Source: Clostridia bacterium
GTDB lineage: Bacteria; Bacillota; Clostridia; Christensenellales; UBA1242
NCBI GenBank assembly: GCA_017537405.1
Contig: JAFYKU010000076.1
Coordinates: 1 to 13,114 of the forward strand
Reading direction: 5' to 3'
Length of the DNA stretch: 13,114 nucleotides
Shown in pieces: positions 6,681 through 13,114 of this stretch (positions are counted from its first letter, which is position 1; every line of letters begins with the position of its first letter). The notes under the pieces are model-generated. The model saw nothing but the letters and a program-made list of their open reading frames with translations. It was not told the DNA's origin and ran no database searches. Position numbers and translations under genes: made by a program.

Positions 6681-8011
6681 TATTCTTTCTCCCGATTACG
6701 CAATAACAATCGCACAGGTGTTCCTGAGAAGTCAACTGATTTACGCAAAGTATTTTCAAGATAACGCAAATAGGTTCTGCCCACAATATTTTTATTATTG
6801 ACAAACAAAGCAAATGTCGGCGGCGCAACAGTGATTTGGGTAGCGTACAAAAACTTAGGCCGTTGCCCCGCCTTGAATGGAGGCGGAGTCATCGCAACAG
6901 CATCTAAAATTAAATCATTTAACTGCCCGGTAGTAATTCGCTTTTCGGTATTTGCTAAGACGCGCTCTACAGTCGACATAACTTCTCCGATTCTTTGGCC
7001 CGTCAGAGCGGAAATATAGATGGATTGGAAGTATGGCATAAAAGCCAAGTCTGCTGCCAATTTCTTTTCAAACTCCAACTGAGTATAACTATCTTTAGTA
7101 ACAATATCCCATTTGTTAATAACAATAACTGATGGGCGTCCTGCTTCATGAATATAGCCAGCCAAGCGCACATCTTGTTCGGTCAAACCTTGGGTTGCAT
7201 CAACAACCAATAAAACGACATCACTATTTTTAATACAGTGAATTGCTCGTAAGACACTATAATATTCGACAGTTTCAACTTCAACACTGCGTTTGCGGCG
7301 AATACCAGCCGTATCCGTTAAAATGTAAGGTTTACCACAATAGTTAAACGGGCTATCAACGGCGTCACGCGTTGTTCCGGCAATATCACTAACCATAACA
7401 CGCTTCTCACCTAACAACGCATTAACTAAAGAACTTTTACCAGCATTGGGACGCCCAATAATTGCAATACGCTTTACATCTTTAGCAGGTTGCGGACGCA
7501 ATAAATTTTTAATGCGCAATTTTTGAACGATACAATCCAACAAATCTCCTAACCCAGTTTTTTGTGCACAAGAAACAGGCAACGGATCACCAACACCCAA
7601 ACGGTAAAATTCTGCCAAGGTATTATCACGCAATGTTTGATTGTCGAGTTTATTTACGCACAACACCATGGGCTTACCATAACCGCGTAAAAGTTTTACG
7701 ACTTTCATGTCATCACCGGTTACACCTACCATGCCATCAACGACAAAAACAACTACATCGGCAATACCGACCGCAATCTCAACCTGTTCTTTGATGTGTG
7801 CATTAAAGGCACCGTCTTCAAAAGAAACACCACCTGTATCAACCAAAGAAAAATTATTTCCTGCCCATTCGCAATCGGCATAAATGCGATCCCGAGTTAC
7901 CCCCGGCATATCATCAACAATACTTTTGCCGTTTTCCGAAATAGTATTAAACAATGTCGATTTTCCAACATTGGGTCGACCAACCAATGCGACTACTGGA
8001 ACCTTAGCCAA
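6680..8011 (-). CDS. der: GTPase Der (EngA), ribosome assembly
   Basis: Der is an essential tandem GTPase needed for maturation of the 50S ribosomal subunit. In this 443-residue protein the first G domain has GRPNVGKS (11-18), DMPGVTRD, DTGG and NKLD (120-123). The second has GRPNAGKS (186-193), DIAGTTRD, DTAGI and NKWD (299-302). A KH-like domain fills about residues 350-443, with the typical PPFKAGQRPKFLYATQ segment. The length is normal. The start is TTG at 8009-8011, giving MAKVPVVALVGRPNVGKS as in other Der proteins, and AAAGGTGG lies 6 nt upstream. Its first codons overlap the end of the deaminase gene by 8 nt. Its stop overlaps the plsY start by one base. Confidence 0.97.
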   Translation of the reverse strand: MAKVPVVALVGRPNVGKSTLFNTISENGKSIVDDMPGVTRDRIYADCEWAGNNFSLVDTGGVSFEDGAFNAHIKEQVEIAVGIADVVVFVVDGMVGVTGDDMKVVKLLRGYGKPMVLCVNKLDNQTLRDNTLAEFYRLGVGDPLPVSCAQKTGLGDLLDCIVQKLRIKNLLRPQPAKDVKRIAIIGRPNAGKSSLVNALLGEKRVMVSDIAGTTRDAVDSPFNYCGKPYILTDTAGIRRKRSVEVETVEYYSVLRAIHCIKNSDVVLLVVDATQGLTEQDVRLAGYIHEAGRPSVIVINKWDIVTKDSYTQLEFEKKLAADLAFMPYFQSIYISALTGQRIGEVMSTVERVLANTEKRITTGQLNDLILDAVAMTPPPFKAGQRPKFLYATQITVAPPTFALFVNNKNIVGRTYLRYLENTLRKSVDFSGTPVRLLLRNREKE

Positions 8012-8429
8012 CTTGCACCACCTTTAATCCCGCATATTGGGCAATTGCATCACTGTGTTGATCGGGATATCCATGTTTGTAATAAATGGTATCCACACCA
8101 ATGACTGCTAGATTTTTCATACAAATAATACATGGACGATGCGTACAGTAGACCGTTGCCCCACGCAAAGCAATACCATCACGAGCCGCTTCGCAAACAC
8201 AACGCGTTTCCGCACAAACAGCATAACAAAACCCAGCCGATGTCCCGCTGGGAATTTTGTGAATCTCGCGTAAACATCCACCAATATCCGCACAATTTGC
8301 AGCGCCTTCTACCTGCCCATTAACCGCGGACACCAAAACTTTACCATCACGCACCATGACGCAACCAACATGATTACGACCGCATCGCGAAGTCTTTGCT
8401 AAATCTTCTGCCATTTGCATATAGTCCAT
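8004..8429 (-). CDS. dCMP deaminase-family zinc enzyme with CAE in place of HAE
   Basis: Family members deaminate dCMP to dUMP, feeding dTMP synthesis; the ComEB-like proteins of Clostridia belong here. In this 141-residue protein residues 4-37 match the family start (MAEDLAKTS, then GRNHVGCVMVRDGKVL). C46 and GGCLREIHKIPSG (50-62) with C68 correspond to the extra Cys-rich segment of clostridial forms. The active site is C72-A73-E74 followed by THRPCIIC (97-103), with zinc ligands C100 and C103. The family normally has His-Ala-Glu; here His is Cys, as in cytidine deaminases (CAE). The overall sequence remains dCMP-deaminase-like, so zinc binding is plausible but substrate choice is uncertain. 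It is first of an operon with der and plsY. A good sigma-A promoter lies only 7 nt upstream, with no SD. Confidence 0.85.
   Translation of the reverse strand: MDYMQMAEDLAKTSRCGRNHVGCVMVRDGKVLVSAVNGQVEGAANCADIGGCLREIHKIPSGTSAGFCYAVCAETRCVCEAARDGIALRGATVYCTHRPCIICMKNLAVIGVDTIYYKHGYPDQHSDAIAQYAGLKVVQVG
8018..8025 (-). promoter_or_regulatory. SD sequence that fixes the TTG start of der
   Basis: AAAGGTGG on the minus strand lies 6 nt before TTG at 8009-8011, inside the end of the deaminase gene. It supports TTG initiation, since no in-frame ATG is available before the first GTPase motif. Confidence 0.75.
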
Positions 8430-8436
8430 TGGGTCA

Positions 8437-8465
8437 ATTATAACCGAAAATTGGGTGGCAGTAAA
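8437..8465 (-). promoter_or_regulatory. Sigma-A promoter of the deaminase-der-plsY operon, leaderless
   Basis: On the minus strand, TTTACT - 17 nt - TATAAT is a good vegetative promoter: a perfect -10, ideal spacing and four of six bases at -35. The -10 ends 7 nt before the ATG at 8427-8429, so transcription should begin at or within a base or two of the A of the start codon. It lies in the 87-nt divergent region shared with groES. Confidence 0.7.
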
Positions 8466-8469
8466 ATGA

Positions 8470-8496
8470 TTGTTCGTAAACTTTCCATGTTATGTT
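8470..8496 (+). promoter_or_regulatory. Weak candidate promoter of groES-groEL
   Basis: TTGTTC - 15 nt - TATGTT is the best plus-strand sigma-A-like pair before groES. The spacing is short and both hexamers are imperfect. No CIRCE inverted repeat (TTAGCACTC / GAGTGCTAA) and no tandem CtsR heptads are visible between 8430 and 8516. Confidence 0.25.
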
Positions 8497-8516
8497 GACG
8501 GCAAGGAGAAAAGAAA

Positions 8517-8774
8517 ATGAAAATTAAACCATTGTTTGATCGGGTTTTATGTAAACCAATCACAGAAAGAACCAGCCAAGGTGGAATTTATATTCCTACC
8601 ACCAATTCGGAGCGCCACCAAATCATGACCGTGGTAGAAGTCGGTAATGCTTCACCAGTAGCTATCGGAGATAAAATCATTATCAACAAATACGCAGGCG
8701 CTGAAATTGCTAATAACAATGAAAAGTTGTACTTAGTTCAAAACTTTGACATTATTGGGGTGATTTATGAATAA
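8517..8774 (+). CDS. groES: Co-chaperonin GroES, short form
   Basis: GroES is the heptameric lid that closes the GroEL folding chamber. The 85 residues (usual 94-97) start MKIKPLFDRVLCKP. The mobile loop is at about 16-32, with GGIYIP carrying the hydrophobic Ile-Tyr-Ile in place of Ile-Val-Leu that docks on GroEL. The end is VQNFDIIGVIYE. Between VVEVGNASP and VAIGDKIIINKYAG about ten residues are missing compared with Bacillus GroES; these normally form the beta-hairpin roof of the dome. The start has AAGGAG 8 nt upstream. The stop overlaps the groEL start by 8 nt, so the pair is co-translated. The deletion matches deletions in the neighbouring GroEL. Confidence 0.93.
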   Translation: MKIKPLFDRVLCKPITERTSQGGIYIPTTNSERHQIMTVVEVGNASPVAIGDKIIINKYAGAEIANNNEKLYLVQNFDIIGVIYE

Positions 8775-10173
8775 AGCACAAAAAGCCATTTACCGTGGAG
8801 TTAACAAACTTAACGACATTGTTAAAATCACTATCGGACCCAACGGACGCAATGTAATTATCGACCGTCACAATGGCAGTCCACTTATCACAAATGATGG
8901 CGTAACAATTGCTAAGGAAGTCACACTCCCAGACCGCCACGAAAATTTGGGCGCAGATGTCATCAAACAAGCCAGCTTAAAAACTAACACTGAAGCTGGT
9001 GACGGCACAACATCGGCAATTGTATTGGCAACAGCTATCACAAACCAAGCACGCCGCGCTATTGCATGGGGACACCAGCCAATTAAAGTGAAAGATGCTT
9101 TATTTAATGCAGCGCGCAAAGCATTAGACTTATTACCGCAATATGTACGACAGATTCACAAATACGAAGATTTACGCCGTGTCGCGACCAACAGTTGTGC
9201 CAACGAAGAAGACGGCAGTTTAGTTGCCAAAGCACTATCGCGTGTCGGACCCGATGGTTTAATTTCATTAGAAATGAACCAACTAGGAACGACACAACTA
9301 ACTTTTACCAACGGTGTAAAACTATCTGGTAAAGTTGCATCACCATATTTGCAAACAAAAAATTTACATAACGCCAAAATTCTGGTAACCGATGGCACCA
9401 TAAAATCAATTCAAGAAATTTTACCATTGCTTGAAAACGCAATACAAACACAAAGCCCACTACTCTTAGTGGCGGACGATTTTGCCAACGAAGTGATTAC
9501 TGGATTAGTATTAAACCGTGCCAAAGCCGGATTGCAAGTTGTTGCTGTGCGTTCAACTGCCGCAGCAGATTGCGCTGTGATTTCAAATGCAACATTAATT
9601 TCACCACAAAACGACTTAACCTTACCACAGGCAACACCGGAACATTTAGGACATGCCAGTCAAATTATTTTTGATACAGAACACATGACAATTTTAAGCA
9701 ATGAAAAAAGTTCAACTTTCGCTGCACATATTGAAATGCTCAAAAATGAACTTGCCGCAACCACAGATGATTACCACCGCACGCGTTTGAAAGAACGCAT
9801 CGCTAACTTAACGGCAACAGCTGGCTTAATTAGTGTCGGTTGTCCAACCGAAGCCGCAACCATGGAAAAGCGCTTACGCATCGAAGATGCCGTGGCAGCA
9901 ACAACTAACGCGATGCGTGATGGTGTAGTAATCGGTGGCGGCATTACATATTTAAAAATTGCCAAAGATTTGAATAGCAAAGATATTGGTGAACGCATTT
10001 TGAAACGCGCTCTACCAGCAATCTACCGCCAAATCAACCGTAATTACCGTTTTAAAAGTGAAGACTGTGATGTGATTGACGCCGCAACTGTTGTACGAAG
10101 CGTCATTCAAAACGCAACATCGGCAGCAGCAATTTTAATTACAACGGGCACAATTATTTCGAACGCGACTTAA
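8767..10173 (+). CDS. groEL: Chaperonin GroEL, reduced form
   Basis: GroEL is the ATP-driven folding chamber that works with GroES. The 468 residues compare with about 540-548. By alignment from memory to E. coli, catalytic residues are kept: D44 (D52), D79 in GDGTT (D87), D374 (D398) and D438 (D495). Apical helices H and I, which bind clients and GroES, keep their hydrophobic faces (EILPLLENAI at 217-226; NEVITGLVLN at 241-250). Four losses explain the size: about 8 residues at the N-terminus; the PGFGDRRK apical segment (net about 8); about 33 residues before D438, including the GYNAATEEY region that contacts ATP; and the Gly-Gly-Met tail. The frame is clean and GGGGTGA precedes the ATG, so this looks like a working gene rather than a decayed one. 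Its last 20 nt overlap the end of convergent spoVAE. Confidence 0.93.
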   Translation: MNKAQKAIYRGVNKLNDIVKITIGPNGRNVIIDRHNGSPLITNDGVTIAKEVTLPDRHENLGADVIKQASLKTNTEAGDGTTSAIVLATAITNQARRAIAWGHQPIKVKDALFNAARKALDLLPQYVRQIHKYEDLRRVATNSCANEEDGSLVAKALSRVGPDGLISLEMNQLGTTQLTFTNGVKLSGKVASPYLQTKNLHNAKILVTDGTIKSIQEILPLLENAIQTQSPLLLVADDFANEVITGLVLNRAKAGLQVVAVRSTAAADCAVISNATLISPQNDLTLPQATPEHLGHASQIIFDTEHMTILSNEKSSTFAAHIEMLKNELAATTDDYHRTRLKERIANLTATAGLISVGCPTEAATMEKRLRIEDAVAATTNAMRDGVVIGGGITYLKIAKDLNSKDIGERILKRALPAIYRQINRNYRFKSEDCDVIDAATVVRSVIQNATSAAAILITTGTIISNAT

Positions 10174-10507
10174 ATATCATACCAATTACCAACCCCGAAA
10201 CAATAGCGACAGCAATGCCCGCTGACATGGCGGTCAAGCCGCCACTAAAAATTCCTAAAAAGCCGTACTTATCGATGTTTTCAAAAGTACCTTTGACCAA
10301 GCCCGCACCAAAACCCGTAATTGGTGTTGTTACACCTGCACCCGCAAATTTTTGTAAGGGTTCAAACAAAGTACAAACTTGTAACAAAGCACCAATTACA
10401 ACAAAGGAAACTAAAATACGCGCCGGGGTCCAATTCGTTTTTAAAATTAATAATTGACCAATCATACAAATGAAACCGCCGATAATAAATGCCCACAAGA
10501 ATGTCAT
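10154..10507 (-). CDS. spoVAE: SpoVAE, dipicolinic acid channel protein
   Basis: SpoVAE is a small inner-membrane protein of the SpoVA complex, which imports Ca-dipicolinic acid into the forespore and releases it at germination. The 117 residues equal the usual size of the SpoVAEb form. Hydrophobic segments run at about 3-22, 29-48 and 84-113. The core motif GAGVTTPITGFGAGLVKG (56-73) is typical, and FIIGGFICMIGQ near the N-terminus matches the family. The ATG overlaps the spoVAD stop (ATGA), and GAGGAGGT lies 6 nt upstream inside spoVAD. It is the last gene of the operon; its end overlaps the end of groEL on the opposite strand, and I see no terminator hairpin nearby. Confidence 0.93.
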   Translation of the reverse strand: MTFLWAFIIGGFICMIGQLLILKTNWTPARILVSFVVIGALLQVCTLFEPLQKFAGAGVTTPITGFGAGLVKGTFENIDKYGFLGIFSGGLTAMSAGIAVAIVSGLVIGMIFKSRSK

Positions 10508-11493
10508 TCTGTTACCTCCTCAATTACAACGGCATTAGCAACACCAGGAATACTCTCCCCTTGAAAACAAGTTGTGGGAGATAAAAGAGCACCGGTAGCC
10601 ATAAATAGAACTTTATGGTAATCACCGCGTTTAAATTTATCCAATATAAATCCGTTCAAAGTAACTGCGCTGCAACCACAGCCAGAACCGCCCATATCGA
10701 CTTTTTGTTCTTCGGCATAAATTAATTTGCCACAGTCATAATATTTTTGTCCCAAATCGTAACCGCGTTCTTTTAACAAATCACGCAACGCTTCTTCGCC
10801 AATTTGACCTAGGTCGCCAGAGAAAATGGCATCGTAATCCGCAGGTTGCGTGTGCGTGTTTGCAAAATGGCGTTCCAAAGTATCGGCAGCAGCAGGTGCC
10901 ATACAAGCACCCATGTTGTTCACATCTTTAATTCCAAAATCGACAACGCGTCCAATTGTAGCACATGTTACTGCTATCTTTGATTCTTTCGAAGCGGATA
11001 ACACGGTAGCACCAGCGCCCGTAACAGTCCATTGTGAAGATGGAGGCCTTTGATTTCCAAACTCTAAGGGCGTACGATATTGCCTTTCCGCAGTTGCGAA
11101 ATGTGAACCCGCAGCCGCAACTGCACTTTGAACTAAACCGGCATCAACATAGGCGGCGGCATTAATTAAAGACAGTGCCATAGTAGAACAAGCGCCATAG
11201 ATACCAACATAAGGTAACCCGATATCGCGCATGGCAAAAGAGGAAGAAACAATTTGATTGAGCAAATCTCCAGCAAAAACTAAATCGGGCTGAATACCAG
11301 CAACTTGAATTGCACCTTGAATAGCTGTCACAAATAAACGGCGTTCAGCAACTTCGTGCGTCTTACCACCGAAATACTCATCTTCGACAATACGCGAAAA
11401 AGTTTCACCTAATGGACCTTGGCTTTCTTTTTTGCCAGCGACCGAATACCAACCCACAATCCTTGGTTGATGATTAAAAATAATTGTACTCAT
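10504..11493 (-). CDS. spoVAD: SpoVAD, dipicolinic acid-binding protein
   Basis: SpoVAD is a thiolase-fold protein on the forespore inner membrane that binds dipicolinic acid and is needed for its uptake. The 329 residues compare with 338 in Bacillus. Matching blocks include GPLGETF (26-32), FAGDLLNQ (73-80), YGACSTMALS with C102 (equivalent to Bacillus Cys110 by my alignment), TAERQYR, TVTGAGATVLS, MAPAAADTLERH, GGSGCGCSAVTLN and ATGALLSPT near the end. I chose the ATG at 11491-11493, which overlaps the spoVAC TGA (ATGA) and has GGGG about 9 nt upstream. A longer frame reaches 11529 but lies inside spoVAC and encodes no family sequence. It is translationally coupled to both neighbours. Confidence 0.96.
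   Translation of the reverse strand: MSTIIFNHQPRIVGWYSVAGKKESQGPLGETFSRIVEDEYFGGKTHEVAERRLFVTAIQGAIQVAGIQPDLVFAGDLLNQIVSSSFAMRDIGLPYVGIYGACSTMALSLINAAAYVDAGLVQSAVAAAGSHFATAERQYRTPLEFGNQRPPSSQWTVTGAGATVLSASKESKIAVTCATIGRVVDFGIKDVNNMGACMAPAAADTLERHFANTHTQPADYDAIFSGDLGQIGEEALRDLLKERGYDLGQKYYDCGKLIYAEEQKVDMGGSGCGCSAVTLNGFILDKFKRGDYHKVLFMATGALLSPTTCFQGESIPGVANAVVIEEVTE
10514..10521 (-). promoter_or_regulatory. Strong SD for spoVAE inside spoVAD
   Basis: GAGGAGGT on the minus strand lies 6 nt before the spoVAE ATG. It shows that this organism uses SD-led initiation for internal operon genes, in contrast to the operon's first gene spoVAC. Confidence 0.8.
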
Positions 11494-11936
11494 AAAAATA
11501 ACCCCACAATAAAGTATCCAAGACCACACAGCATTGCGACCGCTACACCAACGACAATCACGGGTCCGGCAATTTTAAACATATTGGCACAAGTGCCAAA
11601 AATAATTCCTTCTTTCCGAAACTCCATGGCAGCACTGGTTATACTATTGGAAAAGCCAGTAATTGGAACAATGGAACCACCACCCGAAAAATAGCCAATT
11701 TTATCGTAAACACCAATCCCAGTCAGAATTGACGCGAGTAAAATTAATGTACAAGACACCAAAGAACCAATTTGTGCTTGGTCATAGTTGGGTAACCACA
11801 TTTTGTACAAAGCACCCAACCCCTCACCCAATAAACAGATAAGACCACCAACGACAAAAGCGCGGATAATTGAATTCCAAATTTTACTTTTCGGAGTAAT
11901 TCTTTTGATGTATTCGGCGTACTCTTGTTTGTCCAT
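11490..11936 (-). CDS. spoVAC: SpoVAC, mechanosensitive dipicolinic acid channel
   Basis: SpoVAC is an integral membrane protein of the SpoVA complex; the Bacillus protein behaves as a mechanosensitive channel that releases dipicolinic acid at germination. The 148 residues are normal for the family. Hydrophobic segments lie at about 22-42, 55-75 and 114-147. The signature GVYDKIGYFSGGGSIVPITG (75-94) is followed by FSNSITSAAMEFRKEG, as in other SpoVAC proteins. The ATG at 11934-11936 has no SD, and a forespore-type -10 lies 5 nt upstream. The gene starts 19 nt after the spoVD-like stop and overlaps spoVAD by 4 nt. Only C, D and E of the spoVA set are present, the common clostridial arrangement. 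Confidence 0.95.
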   Translation of the reverse strand: MDKQEYAEYIKRITPKSKIWNSIIRAFVVGGLICLLGEGLGALYKMWLPNYDQAQIGSLVSCTLILLASILTGIGVYDKIGYFSGGGSIVPITGFSNSITSAAMEFRKEGIIFGTCANMFKIAGPVIVVGVAVAMLCGLGYFIVGLFL

Positions 11937-11941
11937 AGCAC

Positions 11942-11970
11942 GATTATTGCCAATTTTAAGTAAACAATAC
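11942..11970 (-). promoter_or_regulatory. Possible forespore (sigma-F/G) promoter of spoVAC
   Basis: On the minus strand, GTATT - 14 nt - GGCAATAATC spans the end of the spoVD-like gene. The -10 matches the sigma-F pattern GGnnAnAnT at every fixed position except the last, and it partly fits sigma-G, which drives spoVA in Bacillus. The spacer is about one base short. It ends 5 nt before the spoVAC ATG, so the transcript would be leaderless or nearly so. Confidence 0.4.
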
Positions 11971-13114
11971 TACGGGTTCACCAAGTTTTACTTGGGTATC
12001 AACAACAGGGAATGAACCTTTGACAACATCGCCATCACCATCCACTTCCACGAATAAACCGGCCTTTTCCAACAATTTAACCGCATCGTTTAAAGACAAT
12101 CCCGCAACAGTAGGGATGCTAACCATCACTGTTCCTGTACCATTGTCGTATTGACTGTCAAAAACAAATTTTTTGTATGCAGCAATTTGTTTAAAAATCT
12201 CACCAACATATGGCGCCGCAACTAAACTGCCGTAATAAACACCAGTACTGGGTTCATCAACATACAAATAACACGCATAACGCGGGACACTGCCTACAGA
12301 TAAATAACCCAAGAACGATGAAACATACTTCCCCGCGGCAATGTGCCCGTCAGCATATTTTTGCGCCGTTCCTGTCTTACCGCCGATTTGGTATCCCGCC
12401 ACCGCGGCTTTTTTTCCACTGCCTTGATTTACAACTCCGTATAACAACTGGCTTAAAATTTTGCTGGTTTTTTGCGAAACAACGCGTTGCTTAATATTTG
12501 AAGCTAAGGATTTGTCACCCACTCTTTGTACAAAACGCGGTGTCCTCAGGATACCATCACCGACCAAGGCACTAACTGTTGCAATAAACTGCACTGGCGA
12601 CACAGCAATCGCTTGCCCGAAACCAATACGCGCTAAATCAACTTCACGGACTCTTTTGGGGCTTAGCAATAATCCCGACGGTTCACCATAAAAATCTACA
12701 CCTGATTTTTTGCCAATGCCAAATTTTTCCAAATAACTATAATAGCGTTCAACCCCCAACCGTAAAGCTAAGTCCATAAAAACACAGTTACAAGAATTGT
12801 TCACGCCTTCCGCCAATGTTTGAGTGCCATGCCCTTTTGTTTTCCAACATTTAATGCGTTCGCCAGCAATCGTGCGGCTACCACTACAAGCAAAACGGTC
12901 GTCTAAACTCACCACGCCTTCTTCTAGTGCAGCAGCCAAAGTAATGATTTTAAAAGTTGAACCAGGTTCCAAAACATTTATCATAGGCGAATTTTTAATT
13001 TGTGTTAACAGAGTCACAATGTCATCACGCGGCTGCTCATTAAGGTCATAGAATGGCGCACTGGCCGATGCCACCACACCGCCAGTTTGGATATCGTAAA
13101 CCAAAGCCGCCACA
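11956..13114 (-). CDS. spoVD: SpoVD-like penicillin-binding protein with PASTA domain (N-terminal part outside window)
   Basis: This is a class B penicillin-binding protein, a transpeptidase that cross-links peptidoglycan; SpoVD acts on the spore cortex. The visible 385 residues cover most of the catalytic domain. The active-site motif STFK (about 52-55) lies in LEPGSTFKI, SxN is SCN in NNSCN (106-108), and KTG lies in GGKTGTAQ. The segment GFGQAIAVSPVQ is typical. One PASTA domain occupies the last 58 residues or so (IPTVAGLSLNDAVKLLEKAG). A single C-terminal PASTA domain and the spoVA neighbours favour SpoVD over the division protein FtsI, but FtsI is not excluded. The frame is open at the right edge; its first codon there is an internal GTG, not a start. 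spoVAC starts 19 nt downstream. Confidence 0.88.
   Translation of the reverse strand, partial: VAALVYDIQTGGVVASASAPFYDLNEQPRDDIVTLLTQIKNSPMINVLEPGSTFKIITLAAALEEGVVSLDDRFACSGSRTIAGERIKCWKTKGHGTQTLAEGVNNSCNCVFMDLALRLGVERYYSYLEKFGIGKKSGVDFYGEPSGLLLSPKRVREVDLARIGFGQAIAVSPVQFIATVSALVGDGILRTPRFVQRVGDKSLASNIKQRVVSQKTSKILSQLLYGVVNQGSGKKAAVAGYQIGGKTGTAQKYADGHIAAGKYVSSFLGYLSVGSVPRYACYLYVDEPSTGVYYGSLVAAPYVGEIFKQIAAYKKFVFDSQYDNGTGTVMVSIPTVAGLSLNDAVKLLEKAGLFVEVDGDGDVVKGSFPVVDTQVKLGEPVVLFT

Noticed and set aside
6625..6828. Minus-strand frame across the der-plsY junction
   Set aside because: Out of frame with two clearly conserved proteins that meet there.
8430..8516. CIRCE or CtsR heat-shock operator before groES
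   Set aside because: No inverted repeat resembling TTAGCACTC-N9-GAGTGCTAA and no tandem GGTCAAA heptads; only a single GGTCAAT half-match is present.
8868..9401. Minus-strand open frames inside groEL
   Set aside because: They are antisense to conserved GroEL sequence, with no SD and no recognisable product.

Overview
The window comes from an endospore-forming, low-GC bacterium of the Bacillota, most likely Clostridia. The evidence is pro-sigma-K, SpoIVA, SpoVAC-SpoVAD-SpoVAE and a SpoVD-like penicillin-binding protein within 13 kb. Genes are packed tightly: TGA/ATG overlaps and 1-20 nt overlaps are common, and several proteins are shorter than their families. No tRNA, rRNA, CRISPR array, insertion sequence or integrase gene was seen.

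Layout, left to right. (1) Positions 1-3430, minus strand: a phage head and packaging operon. In transcription order it holds a terminase large subunit with all catalytic motifs, a compact portal, a short coiled-coil scaffold-like protein, and a major capsid protein that runs off the left edge. Each gene has a clear Shine-Dalgarno (SD) sequence. (2) 3431-3748: a gap with a possible plus-strand 72-residue membrane protein and a strong minus-strand terminator that closes sigK. (3) 3749-8429, minus strand: sigK, spoIVA, plsY, der and an unusual dCMP-deaminase-like gene. der-plsY-spoIVA resembles a known clostridial neighbourhood, here without gpsA. (4) 8517-10173, plus strand: groES-groEL, both shortened by internal deletions. 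(5) 10154-13114, minus strand: a spoVD-like gene (5' end outside the window) followed by spoVAC-spoVAD-spoVAE.

How the genes fit together. SigK directs late mother-cell transcription. SpoIVA builds the coat basement layer on the forespore. SpoVD makes cortex peptidoglycan. SpoVAC/AD/AE move dipicolinic acid into the forespore. Der, PlsY and the deaminase are housekeeping functions for ribosome assembly, phospholipid synthesis and nucleotide metabolism.

Main points for a second look. The leading host genes (dCMP deaminase, spoIVA, sigK, spoVAC) lack SD sequences and carry promoter-like -10 elements only 5-7 nt before the start codon, which suggests leaderless mRNAs; most internal operon genes and all phage genes have SD sequences. 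The GroES/GroEL pair is co-reduced: the GroES roof hairpin and a GroEL equatorial ATP-site segment are missing. A minimal phage packaging/head module sits directly downstream of sigK. The deaminase has Cys in place of the zinc-ligand His of its HAE motif.
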